A stretch of DNA of 64,000 nt. It comes from WQUF01 sp031549885 (lineage in GTDB: Bacteria > Bacillota > Clostridia > Clostridiales > Clostridiaceae). The stretch covers positions 4,373-68,372 of the forward strand of contig JAVBPD010000002.1 in the NCBI GenBank assembly GCA_031549885.1, written 5' to 3'. Positions 51,601-60,521 of the stretch are shown here, in pieces. Every line of letters starts with the position of its first letter. Position 1 is the first letter of the stretch. The translations under genes were made by a program, and so were the position numbers. The notes under the pieces are model-generated. The model saw only the letters and a program-made list of their open reading frames with translations. It had not been told where the DNA came from and made no database searches.

Positions 51601-54128
51601 GCTGTTGTATTTGGTGCTGTTGTGTTTGGTGCTGTTGTATTTGGCGCTGTTGTATTTGGTGCTGTTGTATTTGGTGCTGTTGTGTTTGGTGCTGTTGTAT
51701 TTGGAACTGTTGTATTTGGCGCTGTTGTATTTGGAACTGTGGTGTTTGGTGCTGTGGTGTTTGGCGCTGTTGTGTTTAGCGCTGTTGTATTTGTGGCTGT
51801 GGTATTTGGCGCTGTTGTGTTTAGCGCTGTTGTATTTGGCTCTGTGGTATTTGGCGCTGTTGTATTTGGCTCTGTGATATTTGGCGCTGTTGTGTTTGGT
51901 GCTGTTGTATTTGACGCTGTTGTATTTGGCGCTGTTGTATTTGGCTCTGTGATATTTGGCGCTGTTGTGTTTGGTGCTGTGGTGTTTGGCGCTGTTGTGT
52001 TTGGTGCTGTGGTGTTTGGCGCTGTTGTGTTTGGTGCTGTGGTGTTTGGCGCTGTTGTGTTTAGCGCTGTTGTATTTGGTGCTGTGGTGTTTGGCTCTGT
52101 TGTATTTGGTGCTGTTGTGTTTGGTGCTGTTGTGTTTGGCGCTGTTGTATTTGAGGCTGTTGTGTTTGGCGCTGTTGTATTTGGCGCTGTTGTATTTGGT
52201 GCTGTTGTGTTTGGCTCTGTTGTATTTGGTGCTGTTGTATTTGGTGCTGTGGTGTTTGCTGCTGTTGTATTTGGTGCTGTTGTATTTGAGGCTGTTGTAT
52301 TTGGGGTTGTACTATTTGTAGTGTTTTGAATTGGTGCATATACAAATATAATTTCATGGTCTCCATCTAAATTATTAATATTTGCTGTTGTAGTCCCTTG
52401 TAAAATACCATCTATTTTAACGTCAACGGGAGTGTAATTAGGTATATTTGGAACTTGTTTTGAATAATTATCTCCTGCATTTATGATTATGCTCGTATCC
52501 ACTTGTGCAATTGTTCCATCAAATGTTTGATATTTTTCAGTTATAGTGCATTTTTTTTGCTCAACATTATAAGTAATGCTAGACTTTGCAATATCATCTA
52601 AAGCTACATTTTCTTTTGTTCCATCAACGCCCATGTAATTCCCATCTAGATTAGCATTTAATATAACTTGCTCCGCAGAATTTGTTATAGTATCAAACTT
52701 TACAATAGAAGTTTGATTTGGTCCTAAAAATTTATGATCAGATCCAGTTCCTACGGGAATTATTAATACTCCAGTTTGGCTATTATAGCTAAAACTTAAA
52801 GAAGAAAGTTTTATACCATCTACCTCAACTGAGTTCTCAACAAGATTAGTTCCTGCTGGTAATGATAATGTTAACTTTGAATCCCATAAGCCTGATTTAT
52901 TTTGCAAGTCAGTTGTTATACTTACTATGTTATTAACAGTATTTCCAGCATATTTATTTACTGATGCATTGTTTGTTATATTCATATTTATAATTGGATA
53001 TTCAATATCCACCGTCAAAGCAATTAAATTAACATGCTGTACATCTTTCTCAGTATTTATATTAAACTCGAATTTATCCACATTATTTTTTAAAAGTGGG
53101 CTGCTTAAATTTTTCAAAAAAATATCCTTATTGCTATCTCCTGAATATGTTGTCCAATTAGGATTAATATCAGAAATTAAAATTCCATTTTCCGTCATCA
53201 TTCCTTTAAAAAAGTCGTCTTCTTTGTGATATGAATCAAAAACATTATCACTATTTATTTTAGAGTTATTTGAATATTGAATTAAAGTGCCATAGTCCTT
53301 ACCAAATATGGATATATCATTTCCGCCATCTCCTGTAACTAAGATTTGCCCAGTTATATTTCCAGTAGATTTAGTTTGAAGTCCCGGTTGATAAACTGTT
53401 AAACTTTTTGATGAATCTGCCGTAACTATACTGGCACCAGCATTTACCACCGTCTTTCTAAATGGCAAATTTGAGCTTTCTTCTATTACTATAACTTCCC
53501 AAGAAGCTATTGGATCTGATTCATCTGCGTTTATAAAGCTTATATCTTTTCCTATATAAACTCCATTGCCATTTCTCTTTATAAAATCTGTTACATCTAC
53601 AATGGCTGTAACCTCAGACGGGTTTTCAGATGGATTTGATAAGTACTCTGGAAATGCTTTTAATTCTTCTCCACTTGGAGAAATTAAAGTCATGGGGTAA
53701 TTTAATAAATCTATTTTTCCATCATTTGAAATAGTTCTAATATCAGAATCTAAAATCCCAGCTTGTTCTATACTTCTATCGTGAAAGTCAGATGAGGAAT
53801 AAATTAAAAATGCCTGTTTAACGCCTCCAGGTCCTTTGGTATAAATAGCTTCACTTGCATTAATTATTCCTTTGTTACCTATATTTATAGCGCTTTCTTT
53901 AGGAACTTCGTATAGTGTATAATGATCTACTCCATAAGTATTTGAGTTACCAAAAATATTAAATTCATATCTACCAACTGAATCAAATATAGAATCATCA
54001 AAATTATGGCTTGAATCTACTACTGCTGAAACTTTATTTATTCTATGATTAAGTAAAATTCCAATTATCATAGTAAAAACAAAAACCTTTATAACAAATC
54101 TCTTTAACCCATTTTTATTGTTAACCAT
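48660..54128 (-). CDS. giant Ig-repeat surface protein with long PNTTA stalk and tail-less LPxTG-like end (1822 aa)
   Basis: A paralogue of the downstream 1600-aa protein: the signal peptide and first ~520 residues align closely (EFNIFGNSNTYGVDHY, SWEVIVIEESSNLPFRKTVV). Then come a MucBP-like segment (CTITEKYQTFDGT..., about 530-600), a 55-unit pentapeptide stalk (about 608-883), Ig modules of two alternating types, a second Asn/Thr-rich linker (about 1090-1130), and further Ig modules. It ends SLPATGEETINFWSKIVKK. The last 14 residues hold basic residues but no membrane helix, so normal sortase anchoring is doubtful. ATG at 54128 follows AAAGGAG. It is probably a cell-surface or released adhesin with a glycosylated stalk; that is inference. 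Confidence 0.88.
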   Translation of the reverse strand: MVNNKNGLKRFVIKVFVFTMIIGILLNHRINKVSAVVDSSHNFDDSIFDSVGRYEFNIFGNSNTYGVDHYTLYEVPKESAINIGNKGIINASEAIYTKGPGGVKQAFLIYSSSDFHDRSIEQAGILDSDIRTISNDGKIDLLNYPMTLISPSGEELKAFPEYLSNPSENPSEVTAIVDVTDFIKRNGNGVYIGKDISFINADESDPIASWEVIVIEESSNLPFRKTVVNAGASIVTADSSKSLTVYQPGLQTKSTGNITGQILVTGDGGNDISIFGKDYGTLIQYSNNSKINSDNVFDSYHKEDDFFKGMMTENGILISDINPNWTTYSGDSNKDIFLKNLSSPLLKNNVDKFEFNINTEKDVQHVNLIALTVDIEYPIINMNITNNASVNKYAGNTVNNIVSITTDLQNKSGLWDSKLTLSLPAGTNLVENSVEVDGIKLSSLSFSYNSQTGVLIIPVGTGSDHKFLGPNQTSIVKFDTITNSAEQVILNANLDGNYMGVDGTKENVALDDIAKSSITYNVEQKKCTITEKYQTFDGTIAQVDTSIIINAGDNYSKQVPNIPNYTPVDVKIDGILQGTTTANINNLDGDHEIIFVYAPIQNTTNSTTPNTTASNTTAPNTTAANTTAPNTTAPNTTEPNTTAPNTTAPNTTAPNTTASNTTAPNTTAPNTTAPNTTEPNTTAPNTTALNTTAPNTTAPNTTAPNTTAPNTTAPNTTAPNTTAPNITEPNTTAPNTTASNTTAPNTTAPNITEPNTTAPNTTEPNTTALNTTAPNTTATNTTALNTTAPNTTAPNTTVPNTTAPNTTVPNTTAPNTTAPNTTAPNTTAPNTTAPNTTAPNTTAPNTTIPNTTAPNTTEPNTTAPNTTAPNTTALNTTSLNTTAPNTSNTTALNTTNTTTQNTTANTQKPTPSINPLNPGDTTISGKGTKGDTINVTLPNGTVLPNIEVDDNGNWTTNIPTPLNPGDEIIATEETPNGTISDPVKEKVPDLPKAPIINGPINKTDTTITGKGEPGKDVVVTFPNGSTVKAPIDDNGNWSVQVPQGTTLTPGDEVKAHEEDKNGNKSPEAKASVVDTNTTNTTNATNTSNTTSKTSNTTKANTTSNTTRNTTSNNSTGNTTNNTVKVDKPIINTILPGDKQISGKGILGDKIDLTLPDGTKIKDIPVDSDGDWKTNINTNLKPDDEVIAVQKDPNGNISDPAYKTVEPLPTAPIINGPIKQTDIKIFGKGEPGKYIIVTFPNGSTQKTTVDENGNWNVQVPTGTNLKKGDVIKAYAEDKNSNKSPEDSKKVIDSTKPNPSIDPIKPGTTTISGKGTKGDTINVTLPNGSKKETKVDENGNWSINADNPLNPGDEVKAVETNPNGIPSDEISKIVPPLPQPPTIDRPVLPSDAKITGRGEPGKKVVITFPDGTIVKAPIGQNGKWESPIPDGVNLKPYDNINAYTEDENGDKSTSINVKVTDEEKPSPIIHEITPGDRFIIGRGKVDDTIDITLPDGSVIKDIKVDSEGKWKGEVPSDVDLKPADIVTAVEKTPNGSISNPETQIVGQYPSAPIINGPISPDDIKIKGQGEPNKTIVVTFPNGTTQKAPIGVDGKWEVPVPQGTILRPNDVIRAYVEDKNKNASLEAYRKVIDTTKPTPIVDQLTPGDKFITGKGTPLNTIEVTFPDGTRINTIVDENGYWAINVPDKNTLKPGDRISAIETTPDGITSDIVVKAVSAFPIQPIINGPIKEGDRTIYGKGEPGRKVVVTFPDGTQATNIIDADGKWQVDVPSNVNLKKEDKITAYSIDKNNNKSLESIALVSAGSYSLPATGEETINFWSKIVKK
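51481..52305 (-). repeat. 15-bp tandem repeat, 55 units, encoding PNTTA-type stalk
   Basis: Exactly 825 bp in constant 15-bp register. Units encode mainly PNTTA, with replacements of the variable residue by E, L, S, I, V or T. Both strands stay open in several frames, which creates long spurious ORFs. Higher-order blocks (for example repeated pairs around 51966-52060) suggest repeat expansion by slippage or unequal exchange. Confidence 0.95.
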
Positions 54129-54472
54129 ATTTTTCTCCTTTGTTATAAAAGAATGGTGAATAATTTAATCAAATTAAAATTTACTGATTATATTTTATGA
54201 AATTAAATATAAATTTAAACATTAGTTATTATTTTAAAAAAAGATTATAAGCGATTAATTAAGTTAATAAAACCATATAAAGCATTCATATGACGCATTT
54301 ATTTTTTTAAGCATCAATTATTTTTTTAACATATATTCCCTATATAATTAATAATTATTTAATACTTTTTTTAAAGATTGTTAATATTTTTGTCAAATTT
54401 TTTATTTTATTTAAAAAAGCCATTGTAAAATTATTTTATCAATTTTACAATGACTTAATTAATATAAATTAT
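54129..54472. other. AT-rich intergenic region upstream of the 1822-aa surface-protein gene
   Basis: This stretch of 344 bases holds no gene. Near its far end is the opp terminator. Several T6-T7 tracts and a near-repeat (TTTTTTTAAGCATCAATTATTTTTTTAA region, 54303-54332) occur. No confident promoter could be picked from the AT-rich background. Confidence 0.5.
54421..54452 (-). terminator. intrinsic terminator of the opp operon
   Basis: A perfect 12-bp stem (CATTGTAAAATT with AATTTTACAATG) and 8-nt loop, followed on the minus strand by GCTTTTTTAAAT. It lies 20 nt past the oppF stop. Confidence 0.88.
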
Positions 54473-55447
54473 TTATTTAACTAAAAGGCAAGAGCAGAAA
54501 TGTCCAGGTTTTATTTCTCTAAGCTTTGGTGTCACATCAGAGCATTCTGGTTTTGCAAACCTACATCTTTTAACAAATCTGCAACCAGGTTGTGGATTTA
54601 TAGGACTTGGAACCTCTCCTTGCAATTTAATTCTTACTCTAGTTTTTTCAATTTCTGGATCAGGTACTGGTATAGCGGATAATAGCGCCTGAGTGTATGG
54701 ATGAAGCGGTTCATTATATAAAACGCTACTTGGCGCAAGTTCCATCATGCATCCAAGGTACATAACTCCAACCCTATCAGAAATATGCTTAACCATTGAT
54801 AAATCATGAGCTATAAATAAATAAGTTAATCCCAATTCTTTTTGAAGTTTTATTAGTAAATTTACTACTTGCGCTTGAATGGAAACGTCAAGGGCTGATA
54901 TAGGTTCATCGCAAACTATGAATTTTGGTTCAACAGCAAGAGCTCTAGCTATTCCAATCCTCTGTCTTTGCCCACCAGAAAACTCATGTGGAAAACGTGA
55001 AGCATGCTCTTTATTAAGTCCAACTAATTCAAGCACCTCATAAATTCTTGATTGCCTTTTTTCACCAGTGTATATGTTGTGAATGTCTATGCCTTCAGCT
55101 ACAATTTCCCCTACAGTCATTCTTGGGTTAAGGGATGCATAAGGATCCTGGAAAATTATCTGAGCTTCTTTTGTAAAAGCTTTTCTCTGTTCACCAGAAA
55201 GCTTATGAATGTCTATATTATTAAACAAAACTTCTCCGCCTGTAGCATCGTAAAGCCTCATAATGGTTCTTCCACATGTAGTTTTTCCACATCCTGATTC
55301 TCCAACAAGACCTACTGTTTCTCCTTCTCCAATGTCAAATGAAACATCATCTACAGCTTTGAGTATTTGATTTTTTCCAACATTAAAATATTTTTTTAAA
55401 TTTTTAACCTGTATATATTTACTTTTATCTTTTTTATTGTCTGCCAT
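54473..55447 (-). CDS. oppF: oligopeptide ABC transporter ATP-binding protein OppF
   Basis: A 324-residue ABC ATPase with Walker A GESGCGKTT, Q-loop IFQDPYASLNPRM, signature FSGGQRQRIGIARAL, Walker B FIVCDEPISALD, and the C-terminal oligo_HPY extension with CRFVKRCRFAKPEC, whose cysteines are typical of this subunit. Its start shares a base with the oppD stop. With OppD it powers peptide uptake. Confidence 0.92.
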   Translation of the reverse strand: MADNKKDKSKYIQVKNLKKYFNVGKNQILKAVDDVSFDIGEGETVGLVGESGCGKTTCGRTIMRLYDATGGEVLFNNIDIHKLSGEQRKAFTKEAQIIFQDPYASLNPRMTVGEIVAEGIDIHNIYTGEKRQSRIYEVLELVGLNKEHASRFPHEFSGGQRQRIGIARALAVEPKFIVCDEPISALDVSIQAQVVNLLIKLQKELGLTYLFIAHDLSMVKHISDRVGVMYLGCMMELAPSSVLYNEPLHPYTQALLSAIPVPDPEIEKTRVRIKLQGEVPSPINPQPGCRFVKRCRFAKPECSDVTPKLREIKPGHFCSCLLVK

Positions 55448-56490
55448 TAATTTGCACCTCCTAAAGATGCAGGTTTTGAAACTTTTGGTGCATATTCATG
55501 TTTTAACCAGCAACTTACTTCATGAGTTTCACTAAACCTTGTTACATCGGGCATATTATCCTTGCATATCTTCATGCAATATTCGCATCTTGAAGCAAAA
55601 GGACATCCCTTTGGAGGGCTTAATAAATCAGGAGGCGTTCCTTGTATTGAATAAAGATGAGCTTTATTTTCTGTTTCAACTCTAGGAACTGATTGCAAAA
55701 GTGCCCAAGTATAAGGATGTTGTGGATTTGCAAAAATTTCTTCTATGGTCCCTCGCTCTATAATCATTCCTGCATACATAACTTGAATCCTATGAGCCAT
55801 GCTTGCAACTACACCAAGATCATGAGTAATCATTATTACAGATGTTCCCAATTTCTTCTGCAAATCTTCTATTAATTCCAATATCTGAGCTTGTATCGTA
55901 ACGTCTAGTGCGGTTGTAGGTTCATCAGCAATTAAAATTTCAGGGTCGCAAGCCAGAGCTATAGCTATCATAATTCTCTGCCTCATACCTCCTGAAAATT
56001 GATGAGGATATTGATCAAGCCTTGATTCTGGTGAAGGTATCTGAACTAGCTTCATAAGATTTATAGCTTCTTTTTTTGCTTCTTCCTTTGAAATCTTTTT
56101 ATGAGCTAAAATTCCTTCAGTAATTTGAGTTCCAATTTTCATAGTTGGGTTTAAAGATGTCATTGGGTCTTGAAATATCATTCCAATCTGGCTTCCTCTT
56201 ATATCTACCATATCTTTATCAGGAATTGTTGCAAGATTTTTTCCCATAAACATTATTTGAGAATCTTTCTTAATCTCCCCTGGCGGCATTGAAATAAGTC
56301 TCATAATGGATTTTGAAGTAATGGTTTTCCCACATCCAGATTCACCAACAATAGCTAAAGTTTCACCTTTATAAAGATCAAAATCTACTCCTCTTACCGC
56401 TTGCACTTCACCAGCATAAGTGTGAAAGGATACTCTTAAATTTCTTACTTCTAAAACCTTTTCTTGTGATTTTTCTTTTAAATCTCTCAT
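55447..56490 (-). CDS. oppD: oligopeptide ABC transporter ATP-binding protein OppD
   Basis: A 347-residue ABC ATPase with Walker A GESGCGKT, Q-loop IFQDPMTSLNPTM, signature FSGGMRQRIMIAIAL, Walker B ILIADEPTTALD and a C-terminal oligo_HPY region with CPFASRCEYCMKIC. The Cys set is the one proposed to hold an Fe-S cluster in some OppD proteins. It follows oppC by 9 nt. Confidence 0.92.
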   Translation of the reverse strand: MRDLKEKSQEKVLEVRNLRVSFHTYAGEVQAVRGVDFDLYKGETLAIVGESGCGKTITSKSIMRLISMPPGEIKKDSQIMFMGKNLATIPDKDMVDIRGSQIGMIFQDPMTSLNPTMKIGTQITEGILAHKKISKEEAKKEAINLMKLVQIPSPESRLDQYPHQFSGGMRQRIMIAIALACDPEILIADEPTTALDVTIQAQILELIEDLQKKLGTSVIMITHDLGVVASMAHRIQVMYAGMIIERGTIEEIFANPQHPYTWALLQSVPRVETENKAHLYSIQGTPPDLLSPPKGCPFASRCEYCMKICKDNMPDVTRFSETHEVSCWLKHEYAPKVSKPASLGGAN

Positions 56491-56499
56491 AGTATCCTC

Positions 56500-57414
56500 C
56501 TATTGTCTAAGCTTTGGATCAAGAGCATCTCTTAAACCATCACCCATTAAGTTAAATGAAAGCATTGTCAACGCAAGTGCAAGAGCTGGATAAAATAATT
56601 GATAAGGGTAAAATTGCAATTGCTTTTGAGCATCTGCAAGAAGCGTTCCCCAGCTAGGATTTGGTGGTGGAACTCCTATTCCAACGAAACCCAAGAAAGC
56701 TTCTGCAAAAATAAGTCCAGGGATTTCAAGGGTAGCTGATACTATCAATATGCTTACAACGTTTGGTATTAAGTGTTTAAATATTATTCTCATTGGAGGA
56801 GCGCCTAAAGCTCTTGCTGCAAGTACATAGTCTTGCTCTTTAAGCTGTAATATTTGTCCTCTTACTAAACGAGCTGTGCTTACCCATCCAGATACGCTTA
56901 CTGCTATGATTATAGCTACAATACCTCTTCTTAATATCAAAGAAACCATTATAACGATTAACATATATGGTATAGATGATATTACTTCAGCTATTCTCAT
57001 CATTACTATATCTACTGCACCGCCTAAATATCCAGAAATACCGCCATATATTGTACCTACTACTATGATAAAAAAGGCACCAACTACACCAATGGTTAAG
57101 GAAACCCTTCCTCCAAGCCAAACTCTAAGCCAAAGGTCTCTTCCCATTATGTCTGTTCCAAACAAATACCCTGGCAAATAAAATTTATTCTTAATAGGAA
57201 TATTTTTTCCAGCAAAATCATGTGGATTAAATATAGGAGCAAATATTGAAAGCAAAACTATAATTAAAAGTATTATTGCCGAAACAACTGCAACTTTATT
57301 TTTTTTAAATCTTCTCCAAGCATCTTGAGCAAAAGACATATTAGGTCTTACTATTGCATCAGCGCCTTTCGTATTAATGCCTACTACTTTAAAATCTTCT
57401 CTTTTAATGTCCAA
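56500..57414 (-). CDS. oppC: oligopeptide ABC transporter permease OppC
   Basis: A 304-residue permease. The N-terminal OppC_N helix (about 35-60) precedes FGTDIMGRDLWLRVWLGGR, and the BPD_transp_1 domain carries the EAA loop AARALGAPPMRIIFKHLIPN. The end GDGLRDALDPKLRQ is the standard OppC C-terminus. The start has GGAGGTTAAT upstream, 16 nt after oppB. Confidence 0.92.
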   Translation of the reverse strand: MDIKREDFKVVGINTKGADAIVRPNMSFAQDAWRRFKKNKVAVVSAIILLIIVLLSIFAPIFNPHDFAGKNIPIKNKFYLPGYLFGTDIMGRDLWLRVWLGGRVSLTIGVVGAFFIIVVGTIYGGISGYLGGAVDIVMMRIAEVISSIPYMLIVIMVSLILRRGIVAIIIAVSVSGWVSTARLVRGQILQLKEQDYVLAARALGAPPMRIIFKHLIPNVVSILIVSATLEIPGLIFAEAFLGFVGIGVPPPNPSWGTLLADAQKQLQFYPYQLFYPALALALTMLSFNLMGDGLRDALDPKLRQ

Positions 57415-57430
57415 AGTATTAACCTCCTAA

Positions 57431-58360
57431 CTATGCTTTTTTAGATACTCTGATCCTTGGATCAACAATACCATAAAGTATATCTACAAGTAAAAGAGAA
57501 ACAAGGTAAAGCAAGGATATTACTATATTAAATCCAAGTATTAATGGATAATCTTGTGCAGTTATAGCAGAAACATATTCTCCTCCAAGCCCAGGAATAT
57601 TAAATACTCTTTCAATTGTAAGTGATCCAAAAATAACACCTAAGAATTGAACTGGTAGATATGTTATAACAGGCAATATTGCATTTCTTAAAAGGTGCTT
57701 AACTGTAACTGCGAAGCTAGAAATACCCTTCGCCTTAGCTGTTAACATGTAATCCTGACCAATAACCTCAAGGCTTGATGCCCTCATATATCTTGAATAA
57801 GAAGCAATGGAACTAAAACTAAAAGCTAAAGTAGGGAGTATGCTAAATTCAAAACCTCTAAATCCTGATATTGGGAACCATTTCAGTGTAACGGCAAATA
57901 CAAATTGCAATAAAAACGCCATTACAAAAGCCGGAGTAGATATTCCAACAAGGGCAATTATCATTACAGATCTATCCAACGTCTTTCCTCTATTAAGAGC
58001 TGCTAAAACTCCAAGAGTACATCCAATAATTACACCAATTCCTATAGCTTGCCAACCTATCTGCATAGAAGAAGGAAGACCAGATTTTAATTTATCAATA
58101 ACTGTTCTACCAGGTTGCTTTAAAGATTCCCCGATATTTCCCTTTAATAAGTTTCCTAAAAATACCACATATTGAGTAGTAACAGGTTTGTCAAGACCAT
58201 ATTTTTTATAAAAATTTTCTCTAACGCTTTTGGGAAGTTTGTTTGCATCTGCTGCAAGCGGATCCCCCGGAATAGCATGCATCATGAAAAAAGTTATGGT
58301 TATTATTATAAATAATGTTAATAAAATAAACCCTATTCTTTTTAGGGAGTAAATGAGCAT
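57431..58360 (-). CDS. oppB: oligopeptide ABC transporter permease OppB
   Basis: A 309-residue permease with the OppB N-terminus FMMHAIPGDPLAADANKLP, six helices in all, the EAA loop TAKAKGISSFAVTVKHLLRN and the C-terminal YGIVDPRIRVSKKA. It is the first permease gene after the binding protein, separated from it by a hairpin. Confidence 0.92.
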   Translation of the reverse strand: MLIYSLKRIGFILLTLFIIITITFFMMHAIPGDPLAADANKLPKSVRENFYKKYGLDKPVTTQYVVFLGNLLKGNIGESLKQPGRTVIDKLKSGLPSSMQIGWQAIGIGVIIGCTLGVLAALNRGKTLDRSVMIIALVGISTPAFVMAFLLQFVFAVTLKWFPISGFRGFEFSILPTLAFSFSSIASYSRYMRASSLEVIGQDYMLTAKAKGISSFAVTVKHLLRNAILPVITYLPVQFLGVIFGSLTIERVFNIPGLGGEYVSAITAQDYPLILGFNIVISLLYLVSLLLVDILYGIVDPRIRVSKKA

Positions 58361-58390
58361 AGATTTCCTCCTTTATTCATCATTAAACAT

Positions 58391-58416
58391 TGCAGCAAGG
58401 ATAAATCCTTGCTGCA
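58391..58416 (-). other. intercistronic hairpin between oppA and oppB
   Basis: A perfect 11-bp stem (TGCAGCAAGGA with TCCTTGCTGCA) closed by a 4-nt loop lies in the 101-nt gap. No T tract follows on the minus strand, so it is better read as an mRNA-stabilising or attenuating element. This would give more binding protein than permease. Confidence 0.75.
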
Positions 58417-58461
58417 TACAATAAAACTATTACCTTTAAGAAGATTTATACAAATAGTTAT

Positions 58462-60246
58462 CTATTTACCTTTTATTGAAAGTCCTCTTAAATTTAAGGC
58501 ACCAAATATTGATGGTTCATAATTTTCTAAATAATTGTATCTAAATCCATTTCTTTGTCTGTGTGCCCATGGTGAAACTGCACATTCATCAATTAATAAA
58601 ATGTTTTCAGCTTGGGAGAATAATTTAATTCTCTCTTCATTCTTTTCAGCTGGAAGAGCTCCTGCTTGATTTACTAAGTCGTCATACTGTGCATTTGCCA
58701 TACCAGTTCCAGATTGACCTGTGCCAGTTTTAAATAAATCAAACATGGTCATAGGATCATTATAGTCTGCGCTCCATGCTTGCATTGATACATCATGCTC
58801 ATAATTGTCTCTCTTTGTTAAAAACTGTGCCCAGTCTGAAATATCAAGAGCAATTTTACATCCTAATACTTCTTGCAAATTTGCTTGGAAGTATTCTGGG
58901 AATGCGTTATTTCCGGAAGAAGTATATACCTTTATTTCAAGTTGACTTGGATCTTCTCCTAAACCAAGTTCTTTCATACCTTCAATTAAATGAGCCTTTG
59001 GATCAGGAACTTTTTCTTGAAGAGTCTTAATTGGTGGTGTTCCTGCAACAGTTCTATAGTTAAGATTTGGTTCTAGGTTAAATGCATCATGGCACCAATC
59101 ATAAGCAGGTGTTCCAGTAAGTCCACCATAAAGTTCTTGTACTGCTTCTTCTCTATTTAAAGCTGCAGAAACTGCCTGCCTTAATTTTAAATTTTTCATA
59201 ATGCTGTTATGCTCAGCAGATTCATTAAATCCCATATAAACAACATCGGCTCTTGCCTTTTTAATATTTGTTAAATCATCTCTATCTTTAAATTTATCAT
59301 ACCATTCAGGCTTACTTACTCCACCAATTGCATCAACGTTTCCTGCTTCAAATTCTGCATATGCTGTTTCAGTATCTTTTATTATTCTTAAATTTACTGT
59401 TTCAAGTGGATAACTTGCAGCATCCCAATAGTCATTATTTTTTTCAAGAACCATTGTGTCATTATGCTTCCACTCTTTTAAAATATATGGACCACAGCAT
59501 AAAAGCTTATCTGCATCTGCTCCATAAGTAGTGCCTTGTTTCTCAACAAAATCTTGTCTTTGTGGCATGAAAATTTTAAAGTAAGTAGTTTGTTTAAAGT
59601 AAGCGCATGGTCCTTTTAATGTTATTTCTAATGTCTTGTCGTCTTTAGCCACTATTGCAACATTTTTCTTAGCTTCTTCAAATGCCGCAGCATCTCCAGG
59701 ATCCGCTGTATTGTATTCATGTGCTCCTTTAATTGGGTCTAAAAGAAAAGCATATTGAGATGCAGTATTTGGATCAAGAGTTCTCATTAATCCATAAACA
59801 TAATCTTGTGCTTTTAAAGGCTCGCCATCTGCCCATTTCATGTCTCTTAAATGGAATGTCCAAACAAGTCCATCTTCTGAAACTTCGATTTTCTCTGCTC
59901 CATCTTCTCTTGGTACTTCAACTCCATTTTCAAAAACTGGTTTTGTTAAAGCTACCATTGTATTTTGCAATACCATAGAGCAGTATAAATCTGTGGATTT
60001 TGAAGCATCTAAAGATCCTGGTTCTGCATCCATAAGTAGATTTGCTGTTTGCCCGCCAGTTTTTGCCTCTGCAGTTGTGTCTGATGCTGCTGTTGTGTCT
60101 CCTGAAGCTTGTGCTGTAGTGTCAGAACCTGCAGGTGCTGCTGTAGTATCTCCATTATTTGCTGTACCATTCCCACAACCTGTTAAGCTAGTTGACATTA
60201 AGCTTCCAGCTAAAAACAAAGTCATGAATAATTTGCTTTTTTTCAT
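58462..60246 (-). CDS. oppA: oligopeptide-binding lipoprotein (OppA), copy 1
   Basis: A 594-residue family 5 solute-binding protein. The lipobox is LTGC (about residue 25), followed by a Thr/Ala-rich linker with repeated DTTA. Family features include GLVWTFHLRDMKWADGEPLKAQDYVYG and AWSADYNDPMTMFDLF, typical of oligopeptide binders of the OppA type. AGGAGGTT precedes the ATG. It is in front of oppBCDF in the same operon, and is closely related to the next upstream gene. Confidence 0.92.
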   Translation of the reverse strand: MKKSKLFMTLFLAGSLMSTSLTGCGNGTANNGDTTAAPAGSDTTAQASGDTTAASDTTAEAKTGGQTANLLMDAEPGSLDASKSTDLYCSMVLQNTMVALTKPVFENGVEVPREDGAEKIEVSEDGLVWTFHLRDMKWADGEPLKAQDYVYGLMRTLDPNTASQYAFLLDPIKGAHEYNTADPGDAAAFEEAKKNVAIVAKDDKTLEITLKGPCAYFKQTTYFKIFMPQRQDFVEKQGTTYGADADKLLCCGPYILKEWKHNDTMVLEKNNDYWDAASYPLETVNLRIIKDTETAYAEFEAGNVDAIGGVSKPEWYDKFKDRDDLTNIKKARADVVYMGFNESAEHNSIMKNLKLRQAVSAALNREEAVQELYGGLTGTPAYDWCHDAFNLEPNLNYRTVAGTPPIKTLQEKVPDPKAHLIEGMKELGLGEDPSQLEIKVYTSSGNNAFPEYFQANLQEVLGCKIALDISDWAQFLTKRDNYEHDVSMQAWSADYNDPMTMFDLFKTGTGQSGTGMANAQYDDLVNQAGALPAEKNEERIKLFSQAENILLIDECAVSPWAHRQRNGFRYNYLENYEPSIFGALNLRGLSIKGK

Positions 60247-60457
60247 TTAATAACCTCCTAAAATAATATAAAAAAACAAAATGCATGATTTCACAATAAA
60301 AACAATAAAATTTATAAAAATACTCTATTTTATTAAAATTATAATATATTTTTTTTTAAATGTAAACAAATTGATAATCTTATACAATAAATCCTTTATA
60401 TTTAACTCTAATATTAAAATTATTTACCTTTTCAAAAAATAATTTTATAAAAATTTA

Positions 60458-60489
60458 GTCATAAACAACTATTTCCAATTGTTTATGAC
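60458..60489 (-). terminator. intrinsic terminator between the two oppA copies
   Basis: A perfect 11-bp stem (GTCATAAACAA with TTGTTTATGAC) and 10-nt loop, followed by AT-rich sequence, about 30 nt past the copy 2 stop. The remaining part of the gap (60247-60457) is AT-rich and probably holds the copy 1 promoter, not resolved. Confidence 0.75.
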
Positions 60490-60521
60490 ATTTTGCTTAA
60501 TTGAAAAATTTACTTTTAGAC

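Noticed and set aside
51481..52305. CRISPR array
   Set aside because: Units are 15 bp, head-to-tail without spacers, and lie in frame inside a large coding gene.
51022..52329. A 435-codon plus-strand ORF rich in VVFGA repeats, and similar ones at 45828-46121 and in other frames
   Set aside because: They are antisense shadows of the 15-bp repeat that encodes the PNTTA stalk. A repeat of length divisible by three keeps all frames open, and no ribosome-binding site precedes them.
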